A stretch of 64,000 nucleotides of DNA from Sulfuricaulis sp. Lineage in GTDB: Bacteria; Pseudomonadota; Gammaproteobacteria; Acidiferrobacterales; Sulfurifustaceae. The first letter of the stretch is position 1; every line of letters begins with the position of its first letter. Where the stretch lies: assembly GCF_024653915.1 (NCBI RefSeq), contig NZ_JANLGY010000001.1:1-64000 (forward strand), in the 5' to 3' direction. This document shows, piece after piece, positions 52,131-62,476 of this stretch. Made by a program: the position numbers and the translations under genes. The notes beneath the pieces are model-generated. The model was not told the DNA's origin, made no database searches, and saw only the letters and a list, made by a program, of their open reading frames with translations.

Positions 52131-54056
52131 CTATCCCTGCGCCAGACTGGTTTCTTTCCAGGCGGTGTTGCCGATGGATATTTTTTCGAGCTTGCGCCGG
52201 CCGCCGTACAGCAGATTGGCCATGGCGCGCGACACCATCACCGCGCTGAACATCGAGGTCATGATGCCGAGACACAGCACGACCGCGAATCCACGCACCG
52301 CTCCCGAGCCGAACAGGAACAGCGCCAGGCCGGCGATCAGCGTGGTGACGTTGGAATCGAAGATGGTGCCAAACGCGCGCTCGTATCCGGCATAGATACT
52401 GGCCTGCGGGGTGTTGCCGTTGCGCAATTCCTCGCGGATGCGCTCGTTGATGAGCACGTTGGCGTCAATCGCCATGCCGACGGTCAGCGCGATCGCGGCC
52501 ATGCCGGGCAGCGTCAGCGTGGCCTGGAGCATGGATAACAAGGCCACCAGCAACACGACGTTGACGGCCAGCGCCGCCACCGAGATGAACCCGAAGACGA
52601 CGTAGTAGACGATCATGAAAAGCGCGATCGCCGCAAAACCGACCCAGATTGACTGAAAACCCTTGGCGATATTATCAGCGCCGAGGCTCGGACCCACGGT
52701 GCGTTCTTCGATGATCTCGACCGGCGCGGCAAAGGCGCCGGCGCGCAGCAACAACGAGAGCTCATTCGCTTCTTGCACCGAATCCAGGCCTTCGATCTGG
52801 AAGCGCTTGCCCAATTGTGAGCGAATCACGGGCGCCGTAATCACCTCTTCCACGCGCCGGGTCACGCGCACCGGACGCCCGTTCGCATCCAGCACCGGCC
52901 TGCCCTGTTCGTCAAGTTTGGTGTCCGATTTGATTTCGACGTAGTTCACCGCCATGCGCTTGCCGACATTCTCGCCGGTGACACGTTGATTGATGGCCGC
53001 ACCGCGGGCGTCGAGGGTGATGGAAACGATCGGGGTACTAGACTGGCTGTCAAAACCCGGGGCGGAGTCGATAATGTTGTCACCCGAGTAGATCAGCCGG
53101 TTCTTGAGCAGGATCGGACGTCCATCGCGCATCTTGTAGAGCTTCGAGCCGGCCGGTATCTGACCGGAAAGCGCACCCGCCAAGTCATGCTCCTCGTCCA
53201 CCATCATGATTTCGAGGGTTGCCGTGCGCCCGAGGATTTCCTTGGCCTTCGCGGTGTCCTGCACACCGGGCAACTGCACCACGATGCGATCCTGCCCCTG
53301 CTGCTGGATGATCGGCTCAGCCACACCGAGTTCATTCACGCGGTTTTGCAGGGAGGTAATATTCTGTTCCAACGCGAAGCGGTTTTTTTCCGTGACCGAG
53401 GTTGGCTTCATTTGTGCGCTGATAACGAAGTCCCCGCTGCGCTCTATTTCGCTGAATTCAAGATCAAGCAGTTCCTTGCGCACCACTTCCAGGCCCTTTT
53501 CACGTTCAGCCTTGTCGCGGAAGCGGATCTCGATGCCGCCGCGCTCCAGCCGGTTCACCGTCAGATACTGCACTTTTTTCTCGCGCAGGATGCGGCGCAT
53601 GTCGTCGGTGTAATTTTCCTCGGCTTTCTTGAGCACCGCCGCCGTGTCCACTTGCATCAGAAAATGCACGCCGCCACGCAGATCGAGGCCAAGATACATG
53701 GGCCTGGCATTGACCACCGCGAGCCAGGCCGGTGTTGCCGGCAACAGATTGAGCGCCACAACATATTTATCGCCCACCTCATTCTGGATCAGATCGCGTG
53801 CGTGTATTTGGGTCTCCGTATCGACAAAGCGGATCCGCGCGCCCTGCTCATCAAGTGCCGCTGCGGTGTATGCGATATTCGACTGTTTGAGCTTTCCCTC
53901 GACGCGCGCAAGCAGGGCCTGGTCAACCTTGGTGGTGCGTGTGGGAGAAATCTGGACCGCGGGGTACTCGCCGTAAATGTTCGGCAAGGCATAAACAAAG
54001 CCGATCACGACAATGACGAGAATCAGGAGGTATTTCCAGAGCGGATATTTATTCAT
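52131..54056 (-). CDS. secD: Protein translocase accessory subunit SecD
   Basis: 641 residues. A first membrane segment (YLLILVIVVIGFVYALPNIY), a large periplasmic P1 region (about 40-450) including LGLDLRGGVHFLMQVD, and five C-terminal membrane segments with ALTVGMAIDANVLINERIRE. Works with SecF and YajC at the translocon. Order yajC-secD-secF is conserved. Confidence 0.96.
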   Translation of the reverse strand: MNKYPLWKYLLILVIVVIGFVYALPNIYGEYPAVQISPTRTTKVDQALLARVEGKLKQSNIAYTAAALDEQGARIRFVDTETQIHARDLIQNEVGDKYVVALNLLPATPAWLAVVNARPMYLGLDLRGGVHFLMQVDTAAVLKKAEENYTDDMRRILREKKVQYLTVNRLERGGIEIRFRDKAEREKGLEVVRKELLDLEFSEIERSGDFVISAQMKPTSVTEKNRFALEQNITSLQNRVNELGVAEPIIQQQGQDRIVVQLPGVQDTAKAKEILGRTATLEIMMVDEEHDLAGALSGQIPAGSKLYKMRDGRPILLKNRLIYSGDNIIDSAPGFDSQSSTPIVSITLDARGAAINQRVTGENVGKRMAVNYVEIKSDTKLDEQGRPVLDANGRPVRVTRRVEEVITAPVIRSQLGKRFQIEGLDSVQEANELSLLLRAGAFAAPVEIIEERTVGPSLGADNIAKGFQSIWVGFAAIALFMIVYYVVFGFISVAALAVNVVLLVALLSMLQATLTLPGMAAIALTVGMAIDANVLINERIREELRNGNTPQASIYAGYERAFGTIFDSNVTTLIAGLALFLFGSGAVRGFAVVLCLGIMTSMFSAVMVSRAMANLLYGGRRKLEKISIGNTAWKETSLAQG

Positions 54057-54067
54057 TTAATTTATTT

Positions 54068-54163
54068 TGCACCGCAGAGGGCGCAGAGTTCGCTAGAGAA
54101 ACTATATAAGTTAGCTTTTTTAAATTTCAAGCTCTCTGTGCCCTCTGCGATCTCCGCGGTTAA
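54068..54163. repeat. CACCGCAGAG inverted-repeat element, copy 3
   Basis: The left arm GCACCGCAGAGGGCGCAGAG pairs with the right arm CTCTGTGCCCTCTGCGATCT and CCGCGGT, with an AT-rich loop. It lies between yajC and secD within their operon, so it is transcribed. Same family as 15831 and 16724. Confidence 0.7.
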
Positions 54164-54168
54164 ATTTA

Positions 54169-54510
54169 TTACACCGACTTGATCGTGCCTTTGGGAAGAA
54201 CGGTTTGTACCGCCTGGCGTTGTACCTTGATCTCCACGCCGTCGGCGATGTCCACCGTGATATAGCCATCGCTGAGATTCGTGACCTTCCCGAGCACACC
54301 GCCGCCGGTGACGATTTCGTCACCCTTGGCCAGTGCGGTGATCATGGCCTTGTGCTCCTTGGCGCGCTTGGCCTGCGGTCGAATCAGGATGAAATAAAAA
54401 GCCGCAAACAGCACACCGAGCATGATCAGCGTCATGAAAGGACTGCCCTGCGAAGCGCCCGCGGCGGCGGCCGGGGCCTCGGCCCAAGCTTCAGAGATAA
54501 AGATATTCAT
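54169..54510 (-). CDS. yajC: Preprotein translocase subunit YajC
   Basis: 113 residues. One membrane segment (PFMTLIMLGVLFAAFYFILI), then the YajC block RPQAKRAKEHKAMITAL and a C-terminal KGDEIVTGGGVLGKV. YajC associates with SecDF. Between tgt and secD, as usual. Confidence 0.94.
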   Translation of the reverse strand: MNIFISEAWAEAPAAAAGASQGSPFMTLIMLGVLFAAFYFILIRPQAKRAKEHKAMITALAKGDEIVTGGGVLGKVTNLSDGYITVDIADGVEIKVQRQAVQTVLPKGTIKSV

Positions 54511-54530
54511 TGATAATTCCTCTCAACAAA

Positions 54531-54630
54531 AATTCACAGGATTAACAGGATTGTTCAAGATTAACAGGATTTAATTCAAATCGGGTTTAATCCTGTAAAT
54601 CCTGAGAAATCCTGCCAATCCTGTCTATTC
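54531..54630. repeat. ACAGGATT inverted-repeat element, copy 3
   Basis: The left arm CACAGGATTAACAGGATTGT, with a second AGATTAACAGGATT, faces AATCCTGTAAATCCTGAGAA and CCAATCCTGTCTATTC on the right. It lies between the end of tgt and the start of yajC, probably within one transcript. Same family as 13731 and 38831. Confidence 0.75.
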
Positions 54631-54632
54631 TT

Positions 54633-55796
<1,164 letters not shown>

Positions 55797-55974
55797 CTAT
55801 CGCATGCGGCGCGGTCAATGACATACAGCAATGCCAGTTCTGCGGAGACTTATCGCTGCTGCAAAAGCACACTAAAACAGCCGGTTAGTTCCGCATTTGG
55901 AGCCTTCTGCGCGTTATGTGAAAATGCGAGGAATAAATAAGCTCCTTCAATGTACAGGGAGCGGGAGGAGGGTT

Positions 55975-57336
55975 GTGAAAGTCTCGTCGTTAATTTCCCT
56001 GATCGTTATTTTCTTTCGTTGTCATGGGCGCGGCCGGGCGTATTGGAGAATCACGGCCTGTGCCGCCATTGCGTCGGCGCTCTCCTCGCCTCTACTTACA
56101 GCAAACACAATCGTGCGGATGGAGATCAATTTCGGCAATACTCCGGCCGGCAATATTGACATCGAGCTTTACGACGATCAGGCCCCAATAACTGTCACAA
56201 ACTTTCTGCACTACGCTGGCAGTGGCCGTTACACGACCAACGGATTCATCCATCGCCACGCGACGATAAATTCCAGCAGCGTTTCGGTCATTCAGGGGGG
56301 TGGATACGAGTACTATGAGTATTCCCAGGGAATATCCGTCGTTCGCCATATTCAGGTGGACTCACCGATTAGAAATGAATTCTCTCCATTGCGGTCGAAC
56401 GTCCGCGGCAAGATCGCAATGGCCAAAACAGCCAATCCCGATAGCGCCACCAGCGAATGGTTTATTAACTATGCTGATAACTCGGCAGCTCTCGACAACC
56501 CCAACAATAGCGGCGGATTCACTGTTTTCGGAGACGTAATCGCCGGGATGAATGTCGTCGATGCGATCACCAACTTGTCGGTACAGCCTTCAAATTTATG
56601 GATCTCTCCTAGTCAGACAATGCCATTCAACGAGTTGCCCGTCATCAATAGTTTCGACCCGGCATCAGACTTGGATTTAAACAACAAACTCGTGATGGTG
56701 AACCGCATCCCCAATGTCGCATCAACGCGCACGGATCTGGGAACCATGCCAACGTTTACGGCCGATGTTGATATGGCATTTGACCCTGCTTTTGTCGGGA
56801 CTGCGACAAAAGACTACGCATTAAAATTGCTGTCGAGCTTCTCCTCTCCACAAAACCAATCCGTCCATTTCAACAATGGAATACATACCATGAAGGTGAG
56901 TGGTGTTATGGGCTCAGCGGGTCGTATCGTGACACTGCGTGACGGCGCCTCCGTGCGCCCGACCCACTATTACGCCTACGGCGCGACGCCGGATAATCCG
57001 ACTCCACACTGGTACGACTTTGCGTTCGACGGCACAACCGGCGCCGAGATCCTGGGCGACAAGATTTTGCTGCATTTCGTGGACGGCCAACGCGGCGATG
57101 AAGACCTGACGGCTAACAGCATTACTCATACCGGCGCGCAGGCGGTGGTGACGACAACCGGCTCAAATCAGTCCGCCCAGTCGGGAGGCTGCTCCATCGC
57201 GACGACACCATCGAAAACGCCGCGCGGCGGAGATTGGGTTATGGTTTCCCTGTTTCTCGGCATGCTGGCGCTCGTCAGGAGACGCGCCCGCCGCCAATTT
57301 CAGCGCGAGCGCGTGACGAACATCGCGTCTCCGTAA
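55975..57336 (+). CDS. Exported cyclophilin-type peptidyl-prolyl isomerase with C-terminal sorting tail
   Basis: 453 residues from GTG at 55975, with GGGAGGAGG just before it. Signal-like N-terminus, then a cyclophilin domain (about 45-210): FIHRHA (catalytic Arg), [24 protein letters not shown] and [17 protein letters not shown]. Residues about 210-400 are an unrecognised beta-rich region. The C-terminus has SGGCSI, a hydrophobic segment ([14 protein letters not shown]) and RRRARRQF, i.e. a CTERM-type sorting signal of the GG-Cys-Ser class. Base composition is lower in GC than the neighbours. The last 37 bases overlap the convergent queA. It separates queA from tgt. Confidence 0.82.
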   Translation: MKVSSLISLIVIFFRCHGRGRAYWRITACAAIASALSSPLLTANTIVRMEINFGNTPAGNIDIELYDDQAPITVTNFLHYAGSGRYTTNGFIHRHATINSSSVSVIQGGGYEYYEYSQGISVVRHIQVDSPIRNEFSPLRSNVRGKIAMAKTANPDSATSEWFINYADNSAALDNPNNSGGFTVFGDVIAGMNVVDAITNLSVQPSNLWISPSQTMPFNELPVINSFDPASDLDLNNKLVMVNRIPNVASTRTDLGTMPTFTADVDMAFDPAFVGTATKDYALKLLSSFSSPQNQSVHFNNGIHTMKVSGVMGSAGRIVTLRDGASVRPTHYYAYGATPDNPTPHWYDFAFDGTTGAEILGDKILLHFVDGQRGDEDLTANSITHTGAQAVVTTTGSNQSAQSGGCSIATTPSKTPRGGDWVMVSLFLGMLALVRRRARRQFQRERVTNIASP

Positions 57337-58328
57337 CTGTAGAAACGGTATTTCTGCTCTACTGCATGAGAATAGGCATTCATCACATTTCCCGTTCCGC
57401 CGAAAGCGCACACCAGCATGAGCAAAGTGGATTCCGGCAAATGAAAGTTAGTCAATAACGCATCGACAATCTGGAAGCGATAGCCGGGATAAATAAAAAT
57501 ATCAGTTTCATTTTCAAAGGTATTCACGCGCCCGTCCCGTGCGGCCGTTTCCAGTGCCCTTACCACCGTTGTGCCAACAGCCACCACGCGACGACCTTCA
57601 TTTTTTGCGGCATTTATTTGATCGCAGACATCAGGCATAACTCGAAGATATTCCGCATGCATGCGATGCTCGCGGATATCGTCAACCCGCAACGGCTGAA
57701 ACGTGCCGGCGCCGACGTGCAGCGTGACGAAGGCGCTGTCCACGCCCATCTCCTTCAGCCGGCTGAGCATGGCCTCGTCGAAATGCAGACCGGCCGTGGG
57801 TGCCGCCACCGCCCCACGCTGGCGTGCGTACACCGTCTGGTAACGCTCGCGGTCGGCGGTTTCATCCGCGCGTCCGATGTAGGGCGGCAGCGGTACATGA
57901 CCGATGCGATCCAGAATATCCAGGATTGGCTTATCCGTATCAAATGTAAGTTCATAGAACTCGCCGTCACGGCTTTGCACCACGGCCGTTACGTCCCCTT
58001 CCAGCATTAACTTCTGTCCCGGCTTGGGCGATTTGCTGGCCCGCACCTGGGCCAGCGCACGATGCGCATCCAGCAGGCGCTCGATCAACACTTCAATGCG
58101 CCCGCCGCTGTCCTTGTGCCCAAGGAGTCGCGCCGGAATCACGCGCGTGTCATTGAAAACAAGCAGATCTCCCGCTTGCAATAGACTCGGCAGATCGGTA
58201 AAACGCAGATCGCGAATAACGCCGCTGGCACTTTCAAGATGCAACAAGCGGCTGGATGTGCGCGGTGACGCTGGATATTGCGCTACCAACTCCGGGGGCA
58301 GGGAATAATTAAAATCGGATTTACGCAT
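57300..58328 (-). CDS. queA: S-adenosylmethionine:tRNA ribosyltransferase-isomerase QueA
   Basis: 342 residues from [19 protein letters not shown] at 58328, the family's usual start. Other blocks: [39 protein letters not shown] and [12 protein letters not shown]. Adds the ribosyl moiety of SAM to preQ1-tRNA to give epoxyqueuosine. With tgt it serves queuosine synthesis; normally adjacent, here interrupted by the cyclophilin gene. Confidence 0.95.
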   Translation of the reverse strand: MRKSDFNYSLPPELVAQYPASPRTSSRLLHLESASGVIRDLRFTDLPSLLQAGDLLVFNDTRVIPARLLGHKDSGGRIEVLIERLLDAHRALAQVRASKSPKPGQKLMLEGDVTAVVQSRDGEFYELTFDTDKPILDILDRIGHVPLPPYIGRADETADRERYQTVYARQRGAVAAPTAGLHFDEAMLSRLKEMGVDSAFVTLHVGAGTFQPLRVDDIREHRMHAEYLRVMPDVCDQINAAKNEGRRVVAVGTTVVRALETAARDGRVNTFENETDIFIYPGYRFQIVDALLTNFHLPESTLLMLVCAFGGTGNVMNAYSHAVEQKYRFYSYGDAMFVTRSR

Positions 58329-58441
58329 GACGTTGGCCGGGTAACGCATAAGCGGCGCGGAATTGCCGCAGTCACCCTGAACGGGGACGTCATACTATAC
58401 TATGTAGCCTGAGACTGTCCCAGAACGAACCAAGAGAAAAT

Positions 58442-61000
58442 ATGCCCGGCACACGCTACACACTTGAAGTTCAGCCGGTCCTGCCGGAACGCCTGAAGCG
58501 CCTGAAGGAACTGGCCAACGATTTGCTTTACAGCTGGGATCGCGAAGTGCGCGCGTTGTTCTTCCGCCTCGATCGCGAACTGTGGGAATCCTGCGGACAC
58601 AATCCCAAGGTATTCCTCCGGCGCGTAGCGCAGAAACGGCTGAATGAAGCCGCCGAAGACCGCGTGTTCATGGAGGATTACAACCGCGTCCTGTCTGTCT
58701 ACGACACCTACCAGCAGGAAACCGCGCGCGCCGACATTCTGCAATATCTCGACCCCAAGGAAGACCTGGTGGCCTATTTCTGCGCCGAATTCGGTCTGCA
58801 TGAGAGTTTCCCGATCTACTCCGGAGGCCTTGGCATCCTTGCAGGCGATCATTGCAAGGCGGCAAGCGATCTCAACATCCCCTTCGTGGCCGTCGGCATG
58901 CTCTACCGGCAGGGCTATTTTACCCAGACCATTGACGCGCGCGGCAGCCAGGTCGCGCACTACCAGCCCACGCATTTCTCCGACCTGCCGGTGGCTCCGG
59001 CACTGGATGTGGATGGCAAGGAAATCCACGTGCATATCGACCTGTCGGACAAACGCATCACACTTAAGGTCTGGAAGGCCAAGGCCGGCCATATCACGCT
59101 CTACCTGCTCGACAGCGATCTGCCGGAAAACGACGAGTCCGACCGGCGCATCACCTATCAGTTATACGGCGGCGACATCAACACGCGCATTCAGCAGGAA
59201 ATGGTTCTCGGCATTGGCGGTGTGCGCGCACTGAACGCCGTCGGCCACAAACCCACGGTATGGCACATCAATGAAGGTCACGCTGCCTTCCAGATTCTGG
59301 AGCGCTGCCGCGAATTTGTCGCCCAGGGTCTGGATTTCGACAGCGCCCTGGAACTGGTGGCGGCCAACACTGTTTTCACGACCCATACCCCCGTACCCGC
59401 CGGCCACGACATCTTCGACTACGTACTGATGGGAAGGTATTTCGGTCATAAAGTGAAGGCGCTTGGCCTGGACATGGAGAAACTGTTCTCCCTGGGCTCG
59501 AGTCCCGACGGACAGGGCGGCTTTAACATGACAGCATTGGCCTTCCGCGGTTCACGTTTTCGCAACGGGGTTTCCCGCATTCACGGCGACGTAGCTTCGC
59601 GCATGGCAGCCTACATCTGGCCGCAGATCCCGCCGGAGGAAAACCCGGTCGGTTGCATCACCAACGGCGTGCACGTGCCTACGTTTCTGGCGCGCGAGTG
59701 GTCGAACCTCTTTGATATGCGCTTTGGTGGCGGCTGGCGTAGCGAGCTCCTCAACGAGGCATTCTGGAAACACATCGACGACATCCCCGATCACAGTTAC
59801 TGGAGCCTGCACCAATCGCTGAAAGCGGAAATGCTTGCCGAGGTGAAGCGTCGGTTGATCTTCCAGCATCATCGCAATGGCACCAGCGAAGCACTGATCG
59901 AGCGCTATGTTCAGTACCTTACCCCGCACGATGCTGACGTACTTACGGTGGGTTTTGCCCGGCGCTTCGCCACCTACAAGCGCGCCACGCTGTTGTTCTC
60001 CGACCCGGTGCGGTTGGCGCAACTCCTAAATGATCCGAAACGACGCGTGCTGTTTATTTTCGCCGGCAAGGCGCACCCACACGACCTGCCGGCACAGCGA
60101 CTGATTGAAATCGTCCACGAATATTCACGTCGCCCGGAATTTGAAGGCAAGATCATCCTGCTGGAAGGATACGACCTCGCGCTCGCGCGCAAACTCGTGA
60201 CCAGCGTCGACGTCTGGCTCAACAATCCCGAGTACCCACTGGAGGCCAGCGGCACTTCCGGTGAGAAGGCCGGCATCAACGGTGTCATCAATTTGAGCGT
60301 GCTCGACGGCTGGTGGGGCGAGGGTTACAACGGCGACAATGGCTGGGCGATCACACCGCACGGCCCGCAATACGACAGCAGCTACCGTGACCGCGAGGAA
60401 GCCCAGGAATTGCTCGATATCCTGGAAAAGCAGGTGATTCCGCTTTATTACGGCCGTAATGGCCACGGCTATTCGGAAAATTGGGTGAAGAAATCCAAGA
60501 ATTCAATGAAGTCTCTGATTCCGCGTTTCAATGCCCAGCGCATGGTAATGGATTACGTCCGCAACTATTACGCCCCTGCCAAGCGGCAGCGCCTGATGAT
60601 GATGGGAAACAACTTCGCGCGCGCCAAGGAGATTGCTTCGTGGCGCAAACGGCTCGATCAAAGCTGGCCGAAGGTCAGTGTGTGGCGAGTCGACAGCAAT
60701 CGGTCGGAAATCCGCGCCGGTGAAGCGCTTGAATTGCGTGTGAAGACGCGCCTGAACGGCTTGCATCCGGACGACGTGCTGGTGGAATGCCTGGTGGGAT
60801 ATGAATCGGAGAACGGCGAGTTCATAAGACTGGACAGCCATATTTTCACCGCCGAAACGCCGGACCAGTCGGGCGAAACCCAGTTCAAGCTGGATCTTAA
60901 TCCACGGCTATCGGGCTTGCAGTATTACAAAATCCGCATGTTCCCTTTCCACCCAGCCCTGTCGCACCGATTTGAATCAGGCTACATGCTCTGGCTGTAG
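58442..61000 (+). CDS. glgP: Alpha-glucan phosphorylase (short GT35 type)
   Basis: 852 residues. The PLP-binding block is EASGTSGEKAGINGVINLS with SVLDGWWGEG; ATYKRATLL and WHINEGHAAFQILE are further family motifs. Cleaves alpha-1,4-glucan with phosphate to glucose-1-phosphate. The N-terminal region is of the compact type found in many bacteria and archaea rather than E. coli GlgP. Stops 3 bases before the convergent malQ stop. Confidence 0.92.
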   Translation: MPGTRYTLEVQPVLPERLKRLKELANDLLYSWDREVRALFFRLDRELWESCGHNPKVFLRRVAQKRLNEAAEDRVFMEDYNRVLSVYDTYQQETARADILQYLDPKEDLVAYFCAEFGLHESFPIYSGGLGILAGDHCKAASDLNIPFVAVGMLYRQGYFTQTIDARGSQVAHYQPTHFSDLPVAPALDVDGKEIHVHIDLSDKRITLKVWKAKAGHITLYLLDSDLPENDESDRRITYQLYGGDINTRIQQEMVLGIGGVRALNAVGHKPTVWHINEGHAAFQILERCREFVAQGLDFDSALELVAANTVFTTHTPVPAGHDIFDYVLMGRYFGHKVKALGLDMEKLFSLGSSPDGQGGFNMTALAFRGSRFRNGVSRIHGDVASRMAAYIWPQIPPEENPVGCITNGVHVPTFLAREWSNLFDMRFGGGWRSELLNEAFWKHIDDIPDHSYWSLHQSLKAEMLAEVKRRLIFQHHRNGTSEALIERYVQYLTPHDADVLTVGFARRFATYKRATLLFSDPVRLAQLLNDPKRRVLFIFAGKAHPHDLPAQRLIEIVHEYSRRPEFEGKIILLEGYDLALARKLVTSVDVWLNNPEYPLEASGTSGEKAGINGVINLSVLDGWWGEGYNGDNGWAITPHGPQYDSSYRDREEAQELLDILEKQVIPLYYGRNGHGYSENWVKKSKNSMKSLIPRFNAQRMVMDYVRNYYAPAKRQRLMMMGNNFARAKEIASWRKRLDQSWPKVSVWRVDSNRSEIRAGEALELRVKTRLNGLHPDDVLVECLVGYESENGEFIRLDSHIFTAETPDQSGETQFKLDLNPRLSGLQYYKIRMFPFHPALSHRFESGYMLWL

Positions 61001-61003
61001 TAT

Positions 61004-62476
61004 TTACATCCTTCCATAGGACTTCGCCATCCGCATCAGGCGTTCCGTCAGGTCGGGCGGTAACTGATCCCAGGTAAAACGCCAACTCCAATTCCCGTCC
61101 GAAATGCCGGGAGTATTCATTCGCTGCCCACGTCCCAGCGCCAGCACGTCCTGCATGGGAATGACCGCCAGTTGCGAAACCGAAGCCAGCGCGGCGCGGA
61201 TCATTGGCCAGGGCATCGGCTCATGAGGATAACCAAGATATTCCACCACGCGCAACTGCCGTTCCGCCGGCAGATCCTCGAACCAGGCCAACGTCGTGTC
61301 GTTGTCATGAGTACCGGTGTAAACCACGCTGGCCTGACGATGATTGTGCGGCAGATAAGGATTGTCCGCGCCACTGTCAAAGGCAAATTGCAGGATTTCC
61401 ATCCCGGGCAATTCATAATTGTCACGCAACGCGAGCACTTCCGGCGTGATCAGGCCGAGATCTTCCGCCACCAGCGGCAGGCTGCCAAAATGTTTTCGCA
61501 GTGATTCGAACAGTGCATCGCCCGGCGTTTTGACCCAACGTCCATTCACCGCGGTTCTATCCGCTGCCGGAATTTCCCAGCAGGCCTCAAATCCGCGGAA
61601 GTGATCCACGCGCACTAAATCGAAACGCCTGAATTCGGTGGTCATGCGCGCAATCCACCAGCGGAATCCGTCTGCCTGCATCCGGTTCCAACGGTACAAT
61701 GGGTTTCCCCAACGCTGGCCTTGTGCGGAAAAATAATCTGGCGGCACTCCCGCTACCATCGCAGGCTGTCCACTGTCATCGAGCTGGAAATATTCGCGCT
61801 GAGTCCAGACATCGACGCTGTCATGCGCCACGAATATCGGCATGTCTCCGAACAGCAGTACGTTGCGCTCCGCCGCGTACGTGCGCAGCGCCTGCCACTG
61901 ACGCTCAAAGACAAATTGCTCGAAATACACATGCGCAATTTCATCGATAAGCCGCACGCGCACCGCGGCCAAGGCCTCCGGTTCACGGTCGCGCAACGGT
62001 GCCGGCCACTGGAACCAGGCCTGGCCGGAATATTCCCGGCGCAAAGCGCGATACAGCGCATAGTCTTCCAGCCAGTGCGCTTGCGCGTTGATAAACGTCT
62101 CAAAGGCCTGAATCTCGGATTCCGAAGCGCGCTGCATGAAGGTGGTATGCGCTTGTGTGAGCCGATCGAGACGATAAGTGATGGCATTTACCGTGCTGTC
62201 GGGCTTGTCCCCTTCCAGCCATCCCCATTCGACGAGCCTGTCGAGGCTGATGAGCATGGGATTGCCGGCGTGCAGCGACAACGCCGCATAGGGTGAGCCG
62301 TCGCGATGCGTCGGACCGAGCGGCAACATCTGCCAAACACTGAATCCGGTCTGCGCCAGGAGATCCACAAAACGGTGTGCATCGGCACCCAGGTCGCCAT
62401 TGCCGACGCCGCCCGGCAACGACGTGGGATGGAGCAACACCCCGGCGCGCCGCTGTTCGAGGACGGCGGGAATCAT
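61004..62476 (-). CDS. malQ: 4-alpha-glucanotransferase MalQ (GH77)
   Basis: 490 residues. RRAGVLLHPTSLPGG at the start, the catalytic nucleophile block FDLVRVDHFRGFEACWEIP, the acid region LVAEDLGLITPEV and VVYTGTHDNDTTLAWF. Transfers maltodextrin segments, giving glucans for the phosphorylase. Overlaps the upstream GH57 gene by ATGA, so co-translated. Confidence 0.94.
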   Translation of the reverse strand: MIPAVLEQRRAGVLLHPTSLPGGVGNGDLGADAHRFVDLLAQTGFSVWQMLPLGPTHRDGSPYAALSLHAGNPMLISLDRLVEWGWLEGDKPDSTVNAITYRLDRLTQAHTTFMQRASESEIQAFETFINAQAHWLEDYALYRALRREYSGQAWFQWPAPLRDREPEALAAVRVRLIDEIAHVYFEQFVFERQWQALRTYAAERNVLLFGDMPIFVAHDSVDVWTQREYFQLDDSGQPAMVAGVPPDYFSAQGQRWGNPLYRWNRMQADGFRWWIARMTTEFRRFDLVRVDHFRGFEACWEIPAADRTAVNGRWVKTPGDALFESLRKHFGSLPLVAEDLGLITPEVLALRDNYELPGMEILQFAFDSGADNPYLPHNHRQASVVYTGTHDNDTTLAWFEDLPAERQLRVVEYLGYPHEPMPWPMIRAALASVSQLAVIPMQDVLALGRGQRMNTPGISDGNWSWRFTWDQLPPDLTERLMRMAKSYGRM

